64,000 nucleotides of DNA, from contig NW_006766889.1 in NCBI RefSeq assembly GCF_000275845.1, positions 319,059-383,058 on the forward strand. The letters run 5' to 3'. Below are positions 25,941-39,042 of this stretch, piece by piece. Positions within the stretch are counted from its first letter, which is position 1; the number at the start of each line of letters is the position of its first letter. Origin of the DNA: Dichomitus squalens LYAD-421 SS1 (taxonomy: Eukaryota > Basidiomycota > Agaricomycetes > Polyporales > Polyporaceae). Position numbers and translations under genes: made by a program. The notes beneath the pieces are model-generated. The model ran no database searches. It saw only the letters and a program-made list of their open reading frames with translations, and had not been told where the DNA came from.

Positions 25941-28900
25941 ATGGCTGCTCCTGACGACATCGTGGACACTTCTGACCCAGAGGAGCTCGAGGAACTGGCT
26001 GCTTCAAAGCCCGAGTACTGGCTCACGACCGCGTGTGACATCGCTCAACGACGCGACTTGCACAAACGAGTCCGTGTGCGTACGCCACGAAATTCTCCTC
26101 GAAAGCGACGAAAGGTGCATCGTCTACCATATAGCTAGCTGAGAAATTACTGAAGCATCATCAGCTTGATCTGTCTCCCGAGGATCCGCCATCCCCGCTC
26201 CAACTCCGTACGAATCTTCCTGGTGCCTATCCTTCTCCACACCCGCGACCAACACTCCTTTTACCAGAGCAGAATGGTGGCGCGCCCTTGAGTAGTCCGA
26301 CTTCATATGTCATTCCATCGCCGTCTCAGCGGGCGCCGCCGTCAGACCGAGGCGTATCCTCCGCGTTCCTTGACCACGGATGGCCTGAAACAGATGAAGA
26401 GGGCAACTTCGTGCAAGGATCATCGAAGTTGAGCACACAACGGGAAGTATCCAGAAAGGCGAGTACACGCTCTCCGTCCCCCTCGCCCGACCCGCTTTTG
26501 CTGTTCACTCCACCACGTCGAAGAAGCGCGTCGCCAGCCCAAGGACGCGTTGGCATCTCCTCGCCCGCGTCCTCTCCCCTCACCCCCGCCTCATCTCCCA
26601 CGAAATTTGCGGAGGCGACGCGTGTCCCTTCGTCCAGTCCCTCACAAACGGCCGCTCTGTCTCGGCAGCAGGACCCTCCCTTATCCGTTGCCGAGATAGC
26701 TGCCTTCAAGAATGCAGCAGCAGCAGCCGAGCGCGCCCGCTACTCCCTCCGTGCGCGTAATGCAAGGCAACTCAATCCTTACGAATACGACAAGCTGCTG
26801 TACAAGCGCCAGATGCGCGCGGCTCCCGAAGCGATCGTGAAGGTCGTCAGTCCCCCGCGTCCGCGACGGAGGCAGCGGTCGACGAGTGCGAACTCAAGAG
26901 ACGCGTCATCTGGGGCAGAGGACGAGTATCAAGTGGGAGAGGACGAAGACGATGAGGAGTCGCAGGCGCGTCGGAGGCGGAAGGTGAAGGAAAGGGAAGA
27001 GGAAGCGGAGGGTGGAGGGGATGGCGAGGAGGGGAGGGGAGGGCACGTGGACAAGTGGCTCCCAGAAGCGTTTAGGGAGTCCTCGAGCAGTAGCGAGGAC
27101 GATGCGGATATCCTTTCGGGCCTTCAGACTGCGAAGACGGCGGATAAGGAGCATCGGCGGAAGCGACCACGACCGTTCCCAATGAAGAAGACGGAGCTTC
27201 AGCGGTCTGTCTCTCCTTCGAAGCCTCATGTGAGTGTGTTAGCTGCGTATATGCGCAGAATGTGTGATATGTGCGTCTTTTTGCTGACGCCCCACTCAGG
27301 ACAAGTCGCCTTCGCCTTTCCATGAGCTGCCGCCGCACCCGAAGGAGCGTCCAAAACCTCGGCGCCGCGCACGAGAGCATACTGCGCCTTCCCAACCAGA
27401 CATTCGCGCTGACGATGAGGATGATGATGACGAGCATCTCGGTCCTGCCCCGACATGGCGTCGTCTTCGCAGCGTGACATTTTCCTCCCCAAAGTCCTCC
27501 CCACCACCGCGCCACTCTAAAACGCCTTCCCTTGAGCACCCTTCCCCTTGGGCAGACGCAGATGACAACTTCTTCGCTGAATGGGCTGGCGGCGAGGACG
27601 ACGACTACAACGTATATGGCGACATGTTTGCCCGTGCACAGTCCCCCTTCGCCCTCCCTGCCACCCCAGCGACCGAACCCGACGATCCCATGTCTGGCGC
27701 GAGCTCCGGACACCGTCCCCCGCCGACATCGTCCGAGCCCAACGACATCATGGACATCACCTCCGACACCGACTCTAGGCACGACGACGGCCCCAGGTCT
27801 GACTGGGGTTTCGACTCGGAGTCTTCCGACGACGTCGACCGGCGGCGCAGGAAGATCCTCGGCCGCATGATGCCCGCGGTTATGATCAAGAAGATAGAGA
27901 CGGCGGGACAGGCCAGGAAGGCCGCCGCGGCGCGGCGGGACAGCGCCAGCGTCGAGCGCGAGCAGCCGTTGCTGCCTGGCCAGTCGCGGAGGCGTATCGG
28001 CAGCCGGCGAAGCGTGGAGATCGTGGGCGACTCGGAGTCATCGGACGACGTGGACATGCGCTCGCGTTCGCCATCGCCCGCATCGCGTGCGCGTGCGCGT
28101 GTGCGTGGGTCGTCGGACCAAGGGGGGCTGCCAGTGTCGGACGGCAGCGTGGAGGTCATCGAGCCCATCGGGCACCAGCCGCGCCCGAAGCATTGCCCCC
28201 GTCCGGCGCGCAGCCACGTCTCTGTGTCTGACGAGGAAGACGACTCGTCTAGCGGCGTAGAGGACGTCGAAGAGGCTGTAGGCCGCTGGGTGTCGGGCGC
28301 GAAGGTGAGACGGCGCGCGCGGGACTATGGGGAGGTGAGGGAGGGTGACCTCATTGATCGCATGTTGTCGCGGACGAATTTGGGCTCTCGCAAGACGCGG
28401 AAGCGCAGGAATGGTGTGCGTCGAGGGAGCGGTGGTGGAGGCGGTAGACGTGGAGGACATCGGAAGAATGGAGACATCAGAGATTATGGTGTGGTAGGCG
28501 GAGGAGACGGGCATCGGAGGACAGGAAGTAGCGGAGGCGGACATGGAGGAACGAGAGGTGGCGGAAGGCCTCGGAAGACAGGTGTTGGTTTGGGCGGGCA
28601 ACGCGCGACTGGACATGATGACGGCGGAGACGGACGCCCTGATGCGCCACAAGGTGTCGGGCTCCGCATTACAACGTCGGGTGCGAAACGTTACGGCGAA
28701 GGGCATCAGGCGTTGCTACCATTCCAAAGGTTGCCGACACCTGAAACCTTCGAGTCAATCGATATTGACGGCCCGGGTACCCCTACCTTAATTGGTGCAT
28801 CGTACAGAACTGACCATACTTCTGTTGCAGCTGTGCGTCCCCGCTCTCCGCGTCCCGGCGAAGTCCATTTCACCGGTGACGAGCCTACGGACGGGAAGGG

Positions 28901-31900
28901 CAAACAAAAACAGAAGGCAAAGCAAGTAGGTCTATACGTCTTCAAGTCTGACGCAACATACCTGGTCTCAGGAAGGTCAAACGCGGGTCGTGTCACTATT
29001 GAGGAAGAAGTCCCTGCGACGCGTGCTCCCTCCGGTTGGGCGAATCGGCGAGGCATTGCACCCAGGTCGAGGCAGCAACGCCAATCCACGGCGCGCACCC
29101 ACTCTGGCACTCTCGAGAATGTCTGGACACCTGGTGACGACCAATATGAGCACGATGGTTTCGTGGTGTCAGATCGGGAAGCTCCTCAGCAGTCATCACA
29201 GGATCAGCGCGTATGGAAGCAACTGCACCGTGTCACGGTCGACTTCAACATCAAACCGTTCCCCGCTGGAATCGCGTTCCCGAATGCGACATATCTCGGA
29301 CATGGATGGTTACACGAGCTCATCACCCTCCTTCCCGGGATACACGAGATTCTTACCCCTCCGTCGTGCTCTATGTTCGACTGCTACATACATGCCGACA
29401 TGTCTATACTCGAATTCACGACTTGTCTTGAGGCCATATACGACCAACTTCGAGAGCTTGTTCTTGGGAGCCTAGAGCCTGCAGACTATCAGCAATGTCA
29501 GCAATGGCAAGCCTTCCTACATTCTATCTCTCAACACCTTTCATATTTCCTGGCCAAGGGGAGCGACGACGCGTACGCTACCCTTGCGACCAACGTTGAG
29601 GCTCTCATAGAACGGCTGCGAAGTCTCATGGAAGACCCGACCGAAATCATCCCGGACGATGAGGTCTCCAATCCGATCGTTCTACAAGTCCTCTGGTTCC
29701 TTGTCGAAGCATCCTGTCGAATCGCATGCGACCAGAAGCGCCGGGTCAACGGGCTCGACGGCGATATGGTTAAAGCCAACATTATCGCCCTTATGGGCAA
29801 ACTTTGGGACTTCACCTTTGGCCATGCCGCAGTCTCACTGGAACTCACCCGAGAGGGCCTCACGGATGCTAAGACGTCGCAGCAGATCGCGGAGTTGTGG
29901 ATCTGCCTACTCAACCTGACGAACGACAAGGCGTTTCAAGCGTCGCTCCCGCCCCAAGACCTATCGTTCTGGACATGTTACTTGCAGGTCCTGCAGACAA
30001 GGGGCCTTCAAGCGCCTCAGACGGACCTGAAAGGTCGCGAGACCATTTGGAGGAGTTTATTCACATTATGCGTACTCTCCCAGTTCTCGATACATGGCCA
30101 TTCCTCTCTGACGCCTCGATTGCCACCCTCCTGGCGTGTCGTCGCTGCTGTGCTTGAGCGCGCTCCTCTTACTGCGGACCCCGAGGTGGATGCATCCTTG
30201 ACCCATCGCATCCTGCGGAAGCGGGATGAGTACGTGCGAGTGCTTGTCACTCGGTGCTTGTGGTTGCATCTCGAATGGCATTGGCGGCTAGACTCCGATG
30301 ACGTGCCGTCCGTTTTCAACCGTCTCCTGGATGTATTCAAGACTCGACGGTTTGCGAGCCTGACAGATGAAGCGAGCGATGCACCGAGCTTCCTGCGGGA
30401 CTTCAACCTGTCTCTGTTACGTGAGAAGAGGCGTAGCGATACCGCGTTCACCCTTTTCCTCAAGCTGGTCGTGAGGGCGGCGGACGATATGCGAAGAGAC
30501 AACCCTCAAGTGACGATCCCCGCGAAACTCAAGAAGATCTTATCGCTCGCCGTTCCTGTAGGATCAGTCCCGTTCACGAAGGCGGCTCCAGCATCATCGC
30601 ACGCCCTATCGATGCTTTTCAACAGATTCAGCGCCGTCGCAGTAGCCATATACCTCGAGCCCACCGTCGCCAACGTCAGGTATAGGCTCTCTAATGCCCG
30701 CCGGTATGTCGCCTTCAAAGATACTGATAACGAGACACGTCGCGCATGCATTCGCGGAGCAATGTACCTCGCCATTCTCCTGCGTCATCTCTCGTTGCCT
30801 CTGGCCGACGTCTTGGAATGGCTTACGGACATGACGAACGTCTTACTCGACGAGTACGAGGCGATCGGAACCAGTAAGGGGCCCGTCATTGGTCCGGCGC
30901 AAAGGAAAGAGTGGGTCGTAACGAGCGTAGACATGCTCCTACGTTCCATTCACAATATCCTCAAGCAATCGTCGATGGACCCGGAGCGCGCTGTACACAA
31001 GTACCCTGACCCAGCTTTACTCCAAGGACGTGAGTGCGTTTGTTCCCGTGGCCTTGATGCATACTGATGAGACGATATCAGCCTGGGTAACTCGAGTCTT
31101 CTCCACGACCACCAACTTGTCAACAAACCCGTCAACTGGCGACGAAATTCGTCGCTTCGTCCAGGCTTTCCTCGATGCACGTGCGCGTGTTATTCCACCA
31201 CCACGTCGGCCCCAGCGTCGCCCCGTCGCTGACGACAGTCAAGAAAGCCAAGACGACTACGGTCAGTTCGATCTCGATCTCGATGATCCGGAGCTTCTCG
31301 CTGCACTCGGTGAAGACGTCGCTGGTCCTTCCGGATACAAGGAGAACAAGGAAAAAGAGCAGATCGTCTGCGAGATCATCGACAAGCACATCTCCCCGGC
31401 GATCTACCGCCTGCTCTGCAAGTATTTCAACGATCCGGTCTACCAGGAGTCGGGAGAGTTGTCCTTCAAAGACGCTGATGAATGGGTCGACTGCTGGGTT
31501 GGTTGCGCCAGTGTAATGGTGCAGAACAGCAAGAAGGTCAGTCGACCGAATTTTGCGTTTCAGATCCGAAGGCTGATGCACTTGCTAGGATTGGAACTTC
31601 TACTTCCAGTACGGGGCCCAGTCATGGGAGCATATCATGGACCCAGACGGAAGACGACGGATTGGTCTGAGGTTCATGTACATGTTGCTGCAGCTGGATC
31701 CTCCTGCATACCTCGTAAGTGCGAATTCGACGTTGTGCGTACCCGACTGTGCTAAATTAACGTGCAGGCCTACACGGAAGAGTTTATGCACGTTCTATTC
31801 AAGTCCATGGCGACACAGAACATCACGCTTGAACATGACTATGCATCGCTGCTTTTCTCCATAGACAGACTACACCATCCCCTTCTGAGCCATCTTCCGA

Positions 31901-32404
31901 TCAATCCCCCAGCCGCGGACGGCGACTACCATATCACGAAGCATGTGTTCGTAGAGAAGCGGCCTGCCATGCTTGAAAGTGAGTGTGTTTGATCGCGGAA
32001 GTAGCATGCGGGGCTGACCGAAGCATGCGTAGCAATGCTTCAGAATCTCTCGGGCAGCCTCGAAGCCCAGTCTCATGGGAACCACACCCTCGATGCCCTT
32101 AATAATACATATATCACGTCCGTCACAGGTCTTATCAACACCATGAAAGATATATGTGAAGTACGTTGCACCTCGTCCGTATCTTCCTCTCTAGTCAACT
32201 CACGCGATGTTGTATCTAGTCACTTCAACCTGGTACGGTCAGCAGAGCTACCTATATCGTCTTCTGCAAACAAATATCCGACATCTTCGCGCGATACTTA
32301 ATACTCTGCAACCACCACCGGCTCACGACCCTCACGACTTGGCTCCGGAACGTCTCTTGACGAGCGGAAGGAAGCACCCTCACATTTGTAATTTATCACT
32401 CTAG
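25941..32404 (+). CDS. Mus7/MMS22-family replication-fork repair protein
   Basis: Mus7/Mms22 proteins are large scaffolds that work with the Rtt101/cullin ligase and the replisome to repair stalled or broken forks in the nucleus. Exon 1 starts MAAPDDIVDTSDPEELEE. The conserved N-terminal family motif lies in exon 2 near 26,730-26,815 (RYSLRARNARQLNPYEYDK and LLYKRQMR). A long acidic, Ser-rich disordered region follows, including a Gly/Arg-rich stretch at about 28,390-28,660. The helical C-terminal half starts near 29,200 (WKQLHRVTVDFNIKPFPAG) and runs to the last exon (32,195-32,404) with YLVTSTWYGQQSYLYRLLQ, a strongly conserved end of the family. At least eight exons. The protein is about 2,000 residues, close to S. 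pombe Mus7 and longer than budding-yeast Mms22. Its 3' end converges on the first MFS gene, 170 bases away. Confidence 0.88.
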
Positions 32405-32576
32405 TCACACTATCTGGATCTCCTGCAACAACATCTTGATGACTTAAATAACCAATGTATGTAGCGATAGCGATAGCACAACAGCGAGTATCTACAATCA
32501 ATGCACGTGTTTTCCTGAGGATCGTGAGCTCCAGAGCGGGGTATCTTCGCGTGCGGAAGCAGGGTTTCATGGGCAT

Positions 32577-34694
32577 CTAGATGGAAGCCTTTCCTCTAGG
32601 CTCGAACGGCAAGAGGAGCGCGATGAACCCGGATACAATGAAGAGCGCGCCTGAAATCCAGATCGGGACAGACGTGGCGAGGTTCGCGTACAACGCAATG
32701 ATGGGCGCCTGAAGGCAAACGAGGGTGAGAGGACTTTCGTGACGGCATTGGGACAGGCAGTTGGACGTATACGCTTACCATGATGCCGAAGACGCGGTTG
32801 GCAGACGCGACGATGGCGTTGCCCGTGCCACGATCCTTGGTCGGGAAGAGCTCCGGAGAGACAGCGTATAGGACGCTGTACATGATGTTGCTTGTGAACG
32901 TGAACGCACTGTTCCAGCCGAGGAGCGCGTTCGACGTCCGTGCTGTTGTGCTGGCGAAGAGGAAGACGCCGGTTATGACTGGAATGATGGCCAGCAGACA
33001 TGTTAGTGCATGGCTTAATGTGATTGAGCAGCGGAGAGTTGGACGCACTGGTCGAGATGGCGAGGGTACCCTTGCGGCCGAGAAGGGGAATTTCGACCAT
33101 CCAACCTGCGAGCAAGGCACCAGGGACACCAATGACACTCAGGATGACTTGCTATATGAGCATATATGAGCACGGGGTGACCGTGTGCAGGAGATGAAAG
33201 GACGTACGTTGCGGTAAGTGATGTACACGGAGCCATCACCGAAGTCCGCCCCACGAGTGGCAAGGCTGAATTCATCCGTCTCAGAAATCTGTCATGACCA
33301 CAAAACCCTCTGCGGCCAACTCACAAGAAAGTGACGAAGCCGTTGTATAGAGGGAACGCAAGACCAATGAACGCCCAGAGGACGATCAAGAGACTCGTCG
33401 AGTACGCGAGCTTCTTCGTCGCGAACAGCGGGCTGACGTGCTCCAAGCTGAAGATGTTCAGCTTCCGCGCAATCGCCGCCTTCGCGCTCGTGTCCAGGAC
33501 GGGCGCATCCTCCGGCTTGCCCTCCTTGGCTCTCACGTCGTTCTCGACCTCCTTGAGCAGCTCCAGCGTGAGCGTCGTCGTCGTCCCGTTGTACTTCGCG
33601 ATCGCCTGCACGACCTCGACGGCCTCCGCATCGCTCCCGCGGCCCATGAGGTACTTGGGCGACTCGTGCAGATGGAAGACGAAGAAGCGGAGGACGAACA
33701 TAATCATCATAAGCCCGCCCATCGTATAGAGGAAGTAGCGCCAGCCCATGTTGGACGACTTGGGGCAGTCACTCGGGCCCGCACACGAGAAGTTCGCGAT
33801 CAGGGGCCAGGCTACGAGACTGCCGACGAGTTGGCCGAAGGCCCACCAGATGGAGAGCACGGTGAGAAGCCATTGGTGCGATGCGGGAATGAACTCTGCA
33901 CAAGAAGAACAGGAGATGGCTCGGTATACGCGCATCACAAATGCGTACAAGAACTCACCAAGAAAGACCGCCGAGTCCACGGGTAAGTTACCTCCCACCC
34001 CAACGCTCCAGACAGCAGCCAGAGAGCATAGCGCGACCGAGTTGGGAGAGCCACCTGCGGCGATCGCGAAGACACCGGTGATAAAGAGCGTGATGTTGAA
34101 GCACCACTTCCTGCCCCAGACATCGCAAGCCACTCCCCAGAACGCTGCGCCGACGAGGAGGCCAATGTTCTGCCCTAGCTTGAGAAACGGACCTTGGAAT
34201 CCAAACTCGTTGACGACGGGGGAGAGGATGAGGCCAGTCACAATCTACGCGTCATGAGAGACTGCCTCGCTGGGAATCTGCGTGGGACGTACTGGCCAAA
34301 GGTTATCCCTTGAACAAGCATGCTCGAGTCAAAGAGCGCACAATGAACGAAAATGAAGGGATACTCACGAAAACCATCCAAAGCCGGCAACGACAAACAG
34401 GAACCACTGCAGACCGTGTCAAGGATCGAGGATGCGGGGCGTGTGAATATTTGTCCCGGATCGATATGCGGGGAAACATACCTGATACTTTCCCATTCCG
34501 ACCTCTTGGATCGCATCGTTAAGAAGCCGCGCCTTGGCCTGGTAGACCGGGTCGACGCCCGAATCGCCCGAGTCGAAAACATCCTGAGTGTCGATCGGGA
34601 TGGCAGTCGCCTCGATATCAGCTTTCCTCGGACTCTCCGACTTCCCAGAGTACTCGCGGACGAGCTGGACGGGCGATTGCGGGGCCGCGCTCAT
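32577..34694 (-). CDS. MFS transporter, copy 1 (intact)
   Basis: Major facilitator with a 70-residue hydrophilic N-terminus (start 34,694, MSAAPQSPVQLV) and about 12 predicted membrane spans. The motif-A loop reads GVACDVWGRKWCFN, followed by ITLFITGVFAIAAGG. Other family landmarks are NLPVDSAVFLEFIPASHQWL, WWAFGQLVGSLVAWPLIANF, the central-loop FHLHESPKYLMGRG and, near the end, SPELFPTKDRGTGNAIVASA. The ESPKYL and PTKDRGTG signatures resemble sugar-porter/SV2-like permeases; the substrate cannot be told from sequence. It ends LLLPFEPRGKASI. About eight or nine exons with short introns. It is one half of a tandem duplication with the gene at 35.6-37.9 kb, sharing intron positions and C-terminus. 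Confidence 0.86.
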
Positions 34695-35611
34695 TCGGTC
34701 TTGTCTAGTGTCGTCGGGATCGCGTGGACGTAGGGGTGGTGGAAGAACCTACTTCCACTGCCGCGAGCGGGGGGTAAAATGGCGAGAGCAAGATAAGAGA
34801 GGGGGCGGCAAAAAAAGAGCGTCAGAAGCACAGAAGACGGTCGGCTTCCAGGCATCACGCATGCTACATATACTGTAGAACCAACGCTGGTTGGCGGGGG
34901 TGGGGCTCCTTGATTGCGACACCCCCGACTGGGTTATCGCAATTGATGGGGCCATGCGTCCCACTCGTCTAACCTTGAAAATGCAATGCGGGGAAAGTTG
35001 AGTCCCGTCGCTTCTATTAGTGACATGAATAATGGCGAAGCCCTAGGAGGGGTAAGGTCTTGCCTCAATCCGTCAAACAGAGCTGGAGTATGAGATTGAA
35101 TGTAAGGAACGTCCAACGCAACCTGGATGATGTGCTGGAAAGCTGCGTACGACTCACGAAGGTAGTTTAAGAGCCTCCTGGATCGGTCTCAGTAGACATT
35201 GACGGGATCAAGAGATCAAAGGATATGTCCGCGCTATAAGCGCTCTTGCCCATTCTCGTCCCCCCGATCCTATAGTCCCGGCCCTAAACACACTGTGGCC
35301 AATGGCGATGTACGACTAAGCATAACTCCATCTGAGAGCTGAGCGGCAGATACTGCGCGGATGTGTCGGGCGATGGATCGATGAAAGTCATAGCGGACCT
35401 AGCAAGACGCCATCTTGCGCGGATACAATGCAGGCAAACAATGTACATCACTAGCAAGCAAGAGGCCGCTGGGTACAATGACCGGCGAGACAGCAGCGTC
35501 GACGACGCAAGCATACATCATTATACAAACAACCTATGCTGCGCAGGAAATTATCTACACTTACGTCGGACTGCCGCCGGGGCGTGCGCTTACAGGCGGA
35601 AATGGCGTCTA
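34695..35611. other. Intergenic spacer between the tandem MFS genes
   Basis: About 0.9 kb with no recognisable gene. It holds the upstream region of MFS copy 1 and the 3' flank of copy 2. The short frames here have no motif. Confidence 0.4.
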
Positions 35612-37916
35612 TTAGATGGCCGCCTTGCCCCGAGACTCGAACGGCAGAAGGAGCGCGATGACACCAGAGACAACGAACAGCGAGCCCGAGACATAGATCG
35701 GGATGGGGGTATTCAGGTTCGCGTACAGTGCAATGATCGGTGCCTGTAGCAAGGTGGCGCACATCAGCCTCAGATCGCCCCATTGTCCACGAGTGTAAGC
35801 CACATACCATGATACCGAACACACGGTTGGCAGACGCGACTAGGGCATTGCCCGTGCCACGGTCTTTCGTGGGGAAAAGCTCGGGCGAGACAGCGTACAG
35901 GACGCCAAACATGACGTTGTTGACAGAGGTGTAGCCACAGTTCCAACCAAGGAGTACGTCAGACGTGCGCGAGGTGGTGCTTGCCAGGAGGAAGACACCG
36001 CTTAGCGCTGTTCAGATGGGAGATGCCATCAGCATGCTTCCGGTTGCGTACTATGAGGATGTAATATGAGGCTCCATGAACTGACCAGTCGAGATCGCGA
36101 GCGTCCCCTTACGGCCGAGCCTGGCTGCTCAACCATCCACCCGGCGAGGAGCGAACCCGGGACACCCATAGTACTCAGGATTACCTGGTTGCGATAGGTA
36201 ATATAGAGCGACCCATCGCCAGTCTCAACACCCTTATGTTGAAGGCTACAAGCAAGGGGTCAGCTTCCTTCCCCTCAAGCGACCAGAGCATAACTCACAA
36301 GACCGTCACGAAGCTGTTGTACAGCGGGGACGCCAAACCAATGAACGCCCAGAGAACGATTAGGAGCGACGTCGAGTAGGCGAACTTCTTCGGCCTGAAC
36401 AACGCCTGCAGGTGGTCGCTGTTCAGCTTGCGCACTTGCCGCATGAACGCTGCCTTCATGCTTGTGTCCATAGGCATTGAGGGTTCCCGGCCGTAATTCC
36501 CACCGGCGTCCGCAGCCTCGGCGAGTTTCTCGCATTCTCTGAGCATTTCGACCGCCAGGCTGCTCTTCTTCCCATTGTACTGCGCAATTTGATGGACGAC
36601 CTTCACGGCTTCTTCATCGCGTCCACGGCCCATGAGGTACTTGGGGGATTCGTACAAATGAAACACGAAGAAGCGGATGATGAAGAGGACAACCATGAGC
36701 CCACCGAGCGCCCATAAGAGGTACCGCCACCCCATGTTCTTCTCTCTGGTGCATCCTACTGCAGAGGAGCAGGAGAAATTCGCAATGAGCGGCCATGCAA
36801 CCTGAACAAAGGAGGGCAAGGTGAGCCAGTGTATAGACCATGCATGCACCTCGGACTCACCAGAGCGCCGACGAGCTGACCGATCGCCCACCAGATAGAT
36901 AGCACTGTGAGTAGCCACTGGTGTGTCGCAGGAACGAACTCCAGGAATACTGCAGAGTCGACAGGCAGGTTCCCGCCGCAGCCGATCGCATATACTCCGA
37001 TCAACGCGCACAGCGTAACCTCGTTGTTCGCACCACCTGCGGCAATTGCAAATACACCAGTAATAAGCAGGGTGAGGTTGAATGACCACCTGGATAGACA
37101 AGCATAGCACCCCACTTCAATCAGATTGCAAAGTATACTTGACGGCCGTGCGCACCTTCTGCCCCAGAGATCGCAGCCAACACCCCAAAAGACGGCGCCA
37201 ACGAGGAGACCGATCGTCTGCGGGAGAAGGATGAACGGTCCCTTGGTCCCAACGAATTCGAGCACAACAGGGTTGATGATAAGGCCAGTCACTTGCTGCA
37301 CGCGTACCACCGACACGACGTAAGCGGAATGTCGGATGTTACGGATAGAAAGACGAGTACATGCACATATACGTCATTGCTTGTCGAATAGAACGGCTAA
37401 ACAGCTACTCACCTGCCACAGATTATCCCTACAAAAGCGCGCCGAGAAAATGAGATCAGTTCTCGATAAGATCGATAGAATTGCAAGCAAGGCAACTCAC
37501 GAGAACCAGCCAAAGCCTGCCACGACGAATAGGAACCACTGCACATAGCACGACGTCAGTGTGCTTGAATGTGACCCTCAGCGAGCGAAGTTGGAACAGA
37601 GTGGGTCAACGAAGATGAGACGCTCGCTCGCTCGGGACAGCATGGTAGATGGTAGACGTCGAAGACGCACCTGATACTTGCCCATCCCAATCTCCCGGAA
37701 TGCCGCGTTCAGGATCCTCGCCTTTGCATGATACACTGGCTCGATTGCGGCGTTATTGCCGTCGAAGATGTCGTGGTCCTCGACTTCGACCACCATCTTG
37801 CCCTCGAGATCTCCAGACGGGTTCTCGAACGACGGCGACGCCGGCTTTTCAGCCTTGCGGACAGAGTCGGACGATGCCTTCCCAGGCCCCAGATCAAGTG
37901 AGACAACGTCGCCCAT
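35612..37916 (-). pseudogene. MFS transporter, copy 2, with an apparent one-base frameshift
   Basis: Clear paralogue of the preceding transporter. It starts MGDVVSLDLGPGKAS (ATG at 37,916). Next come AKARILNAAFREIGMGKYQ, GVGCDLWGRR, NLPVDSAVFLEFVPATHQWL, FHLYESPKYLMGRG and SPELFPTKDRGTGNALVASA. It ends LLLPFESRGKAAI. At about 36,119-36,125 the frame breaks. Copy 1 reads WMVEIPLLGRKGTLAIST, while copy 2 reads WMVEQP, then two bases where three are expected, then LGRKGTLAIST in the next frame. No GT...AG intron can absorb the shift. Downstream exons return to the family sequence only in the shifted frame. Either the gene is a young pseudogene truncated near residue 400, or the base was lost in sequencing or assembly. 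The remaining residues and splice sites look intact, so a recent event or an error is likely. Confidence 0.72.
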
Positions 37917-39042
37917 GGTGGCTGTCGCGTCGAGAACTCAGCGGTCACTGCTGGAGATGTCTGCAGCAGAGGTGCTCCCTGAAGAGCACGGGAGGGCAGC
38001 TAGATAGCGATCGCGTGGACGAGGACGTATCTAGTCTCACAAGCCTCGCAGGATAGCAAAGCGGAAGTACTGTCACCGAGCCCGAGGGGAGAAATCCGAA
38101 CAGAAGGTAGCCCACGTTCGGACCGACCTCTTATGTACGACGGGGCGGCTCCCCAACTGCTGATGAGAGGGGCCAGCTGTCGAGTTTCCGGATCCTCATG
38201 GGACATGACGTCTGGCTGTAGAGGACTCACCTGGCGAACTCGAGCGACAGAAGCTGTCGAAGCGCACTTCGGGCCTTTCTTGAACCCTCCTCAGCTGATC
38301 TCTGAAGTCATATCTGTGGACATCGCAAGCTTGTTTGGGTGAGAGTGAGTCCGAGTACTGAGCACCCTAGAATTTGTCACGACAAACGTTGGATTTTTCC
38401 GGACAGAGAGCTGGACGGCAGAGTGTCTTTGCCGACGAGAAGAGCGCGCATGCGGTGGCCAAGAAACGTGCGTTATCGTCATTTGTCGCATTGTCGCATA
38501 CACCCTAGGCGCGCACGGTCACCTTGGTAGAACGCAGTCCTATTCAGAAGACACCGAAGGGGTAACACGTCCTGGGAAGCGGTAAGTGCTTGTCTTCGAG
38601 CGTGAGATAAGCTATCGGCGTACCTCAGTGGGAGGGAAGCGGAGGCGGCGCTGCAACTGACCTAACAGTGCAAGAACGTGCGCAAGAATGTGACTGTTCC
38701 CAATTGAGTACACCATAAATTACAAACGTTGGATCCAGAGGATACGCATAAATACAACTAGCCGTACAATTCCCTGAACACAGCAGCAAGGAATGGTCTT
38801 GAATGGTACATGTGTACAACGCTCTACAAACTATCCCCGCGGAGTCCATGCGAATGCAAGAGGCATAGTGAGCGATAAATACATGCGAGGTACCGGGTGA
38901 GGATGGGGTGCGAAATCTAAAAGATGAGATCGTGAGGTGTCGTGATGGTGGGATGATACAGACGTGCTTGAGAGCTGAAAACATATGTTGGATAACGTCA
39001 GATACACTTCCGCTAAGTTGACCCGGGGAAGCCGAGGACCGA
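37917..39042. other. Intergenic, 1.1 kb, no gene seen
   Basis: Upstream flank of MFS copy 2 and 3' flank of the next minus-strand gene. Only short frames without motifs are present (for example 38,625-38,984 minus). No repeat or RNA gene is evident. Confidence 0.4.
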
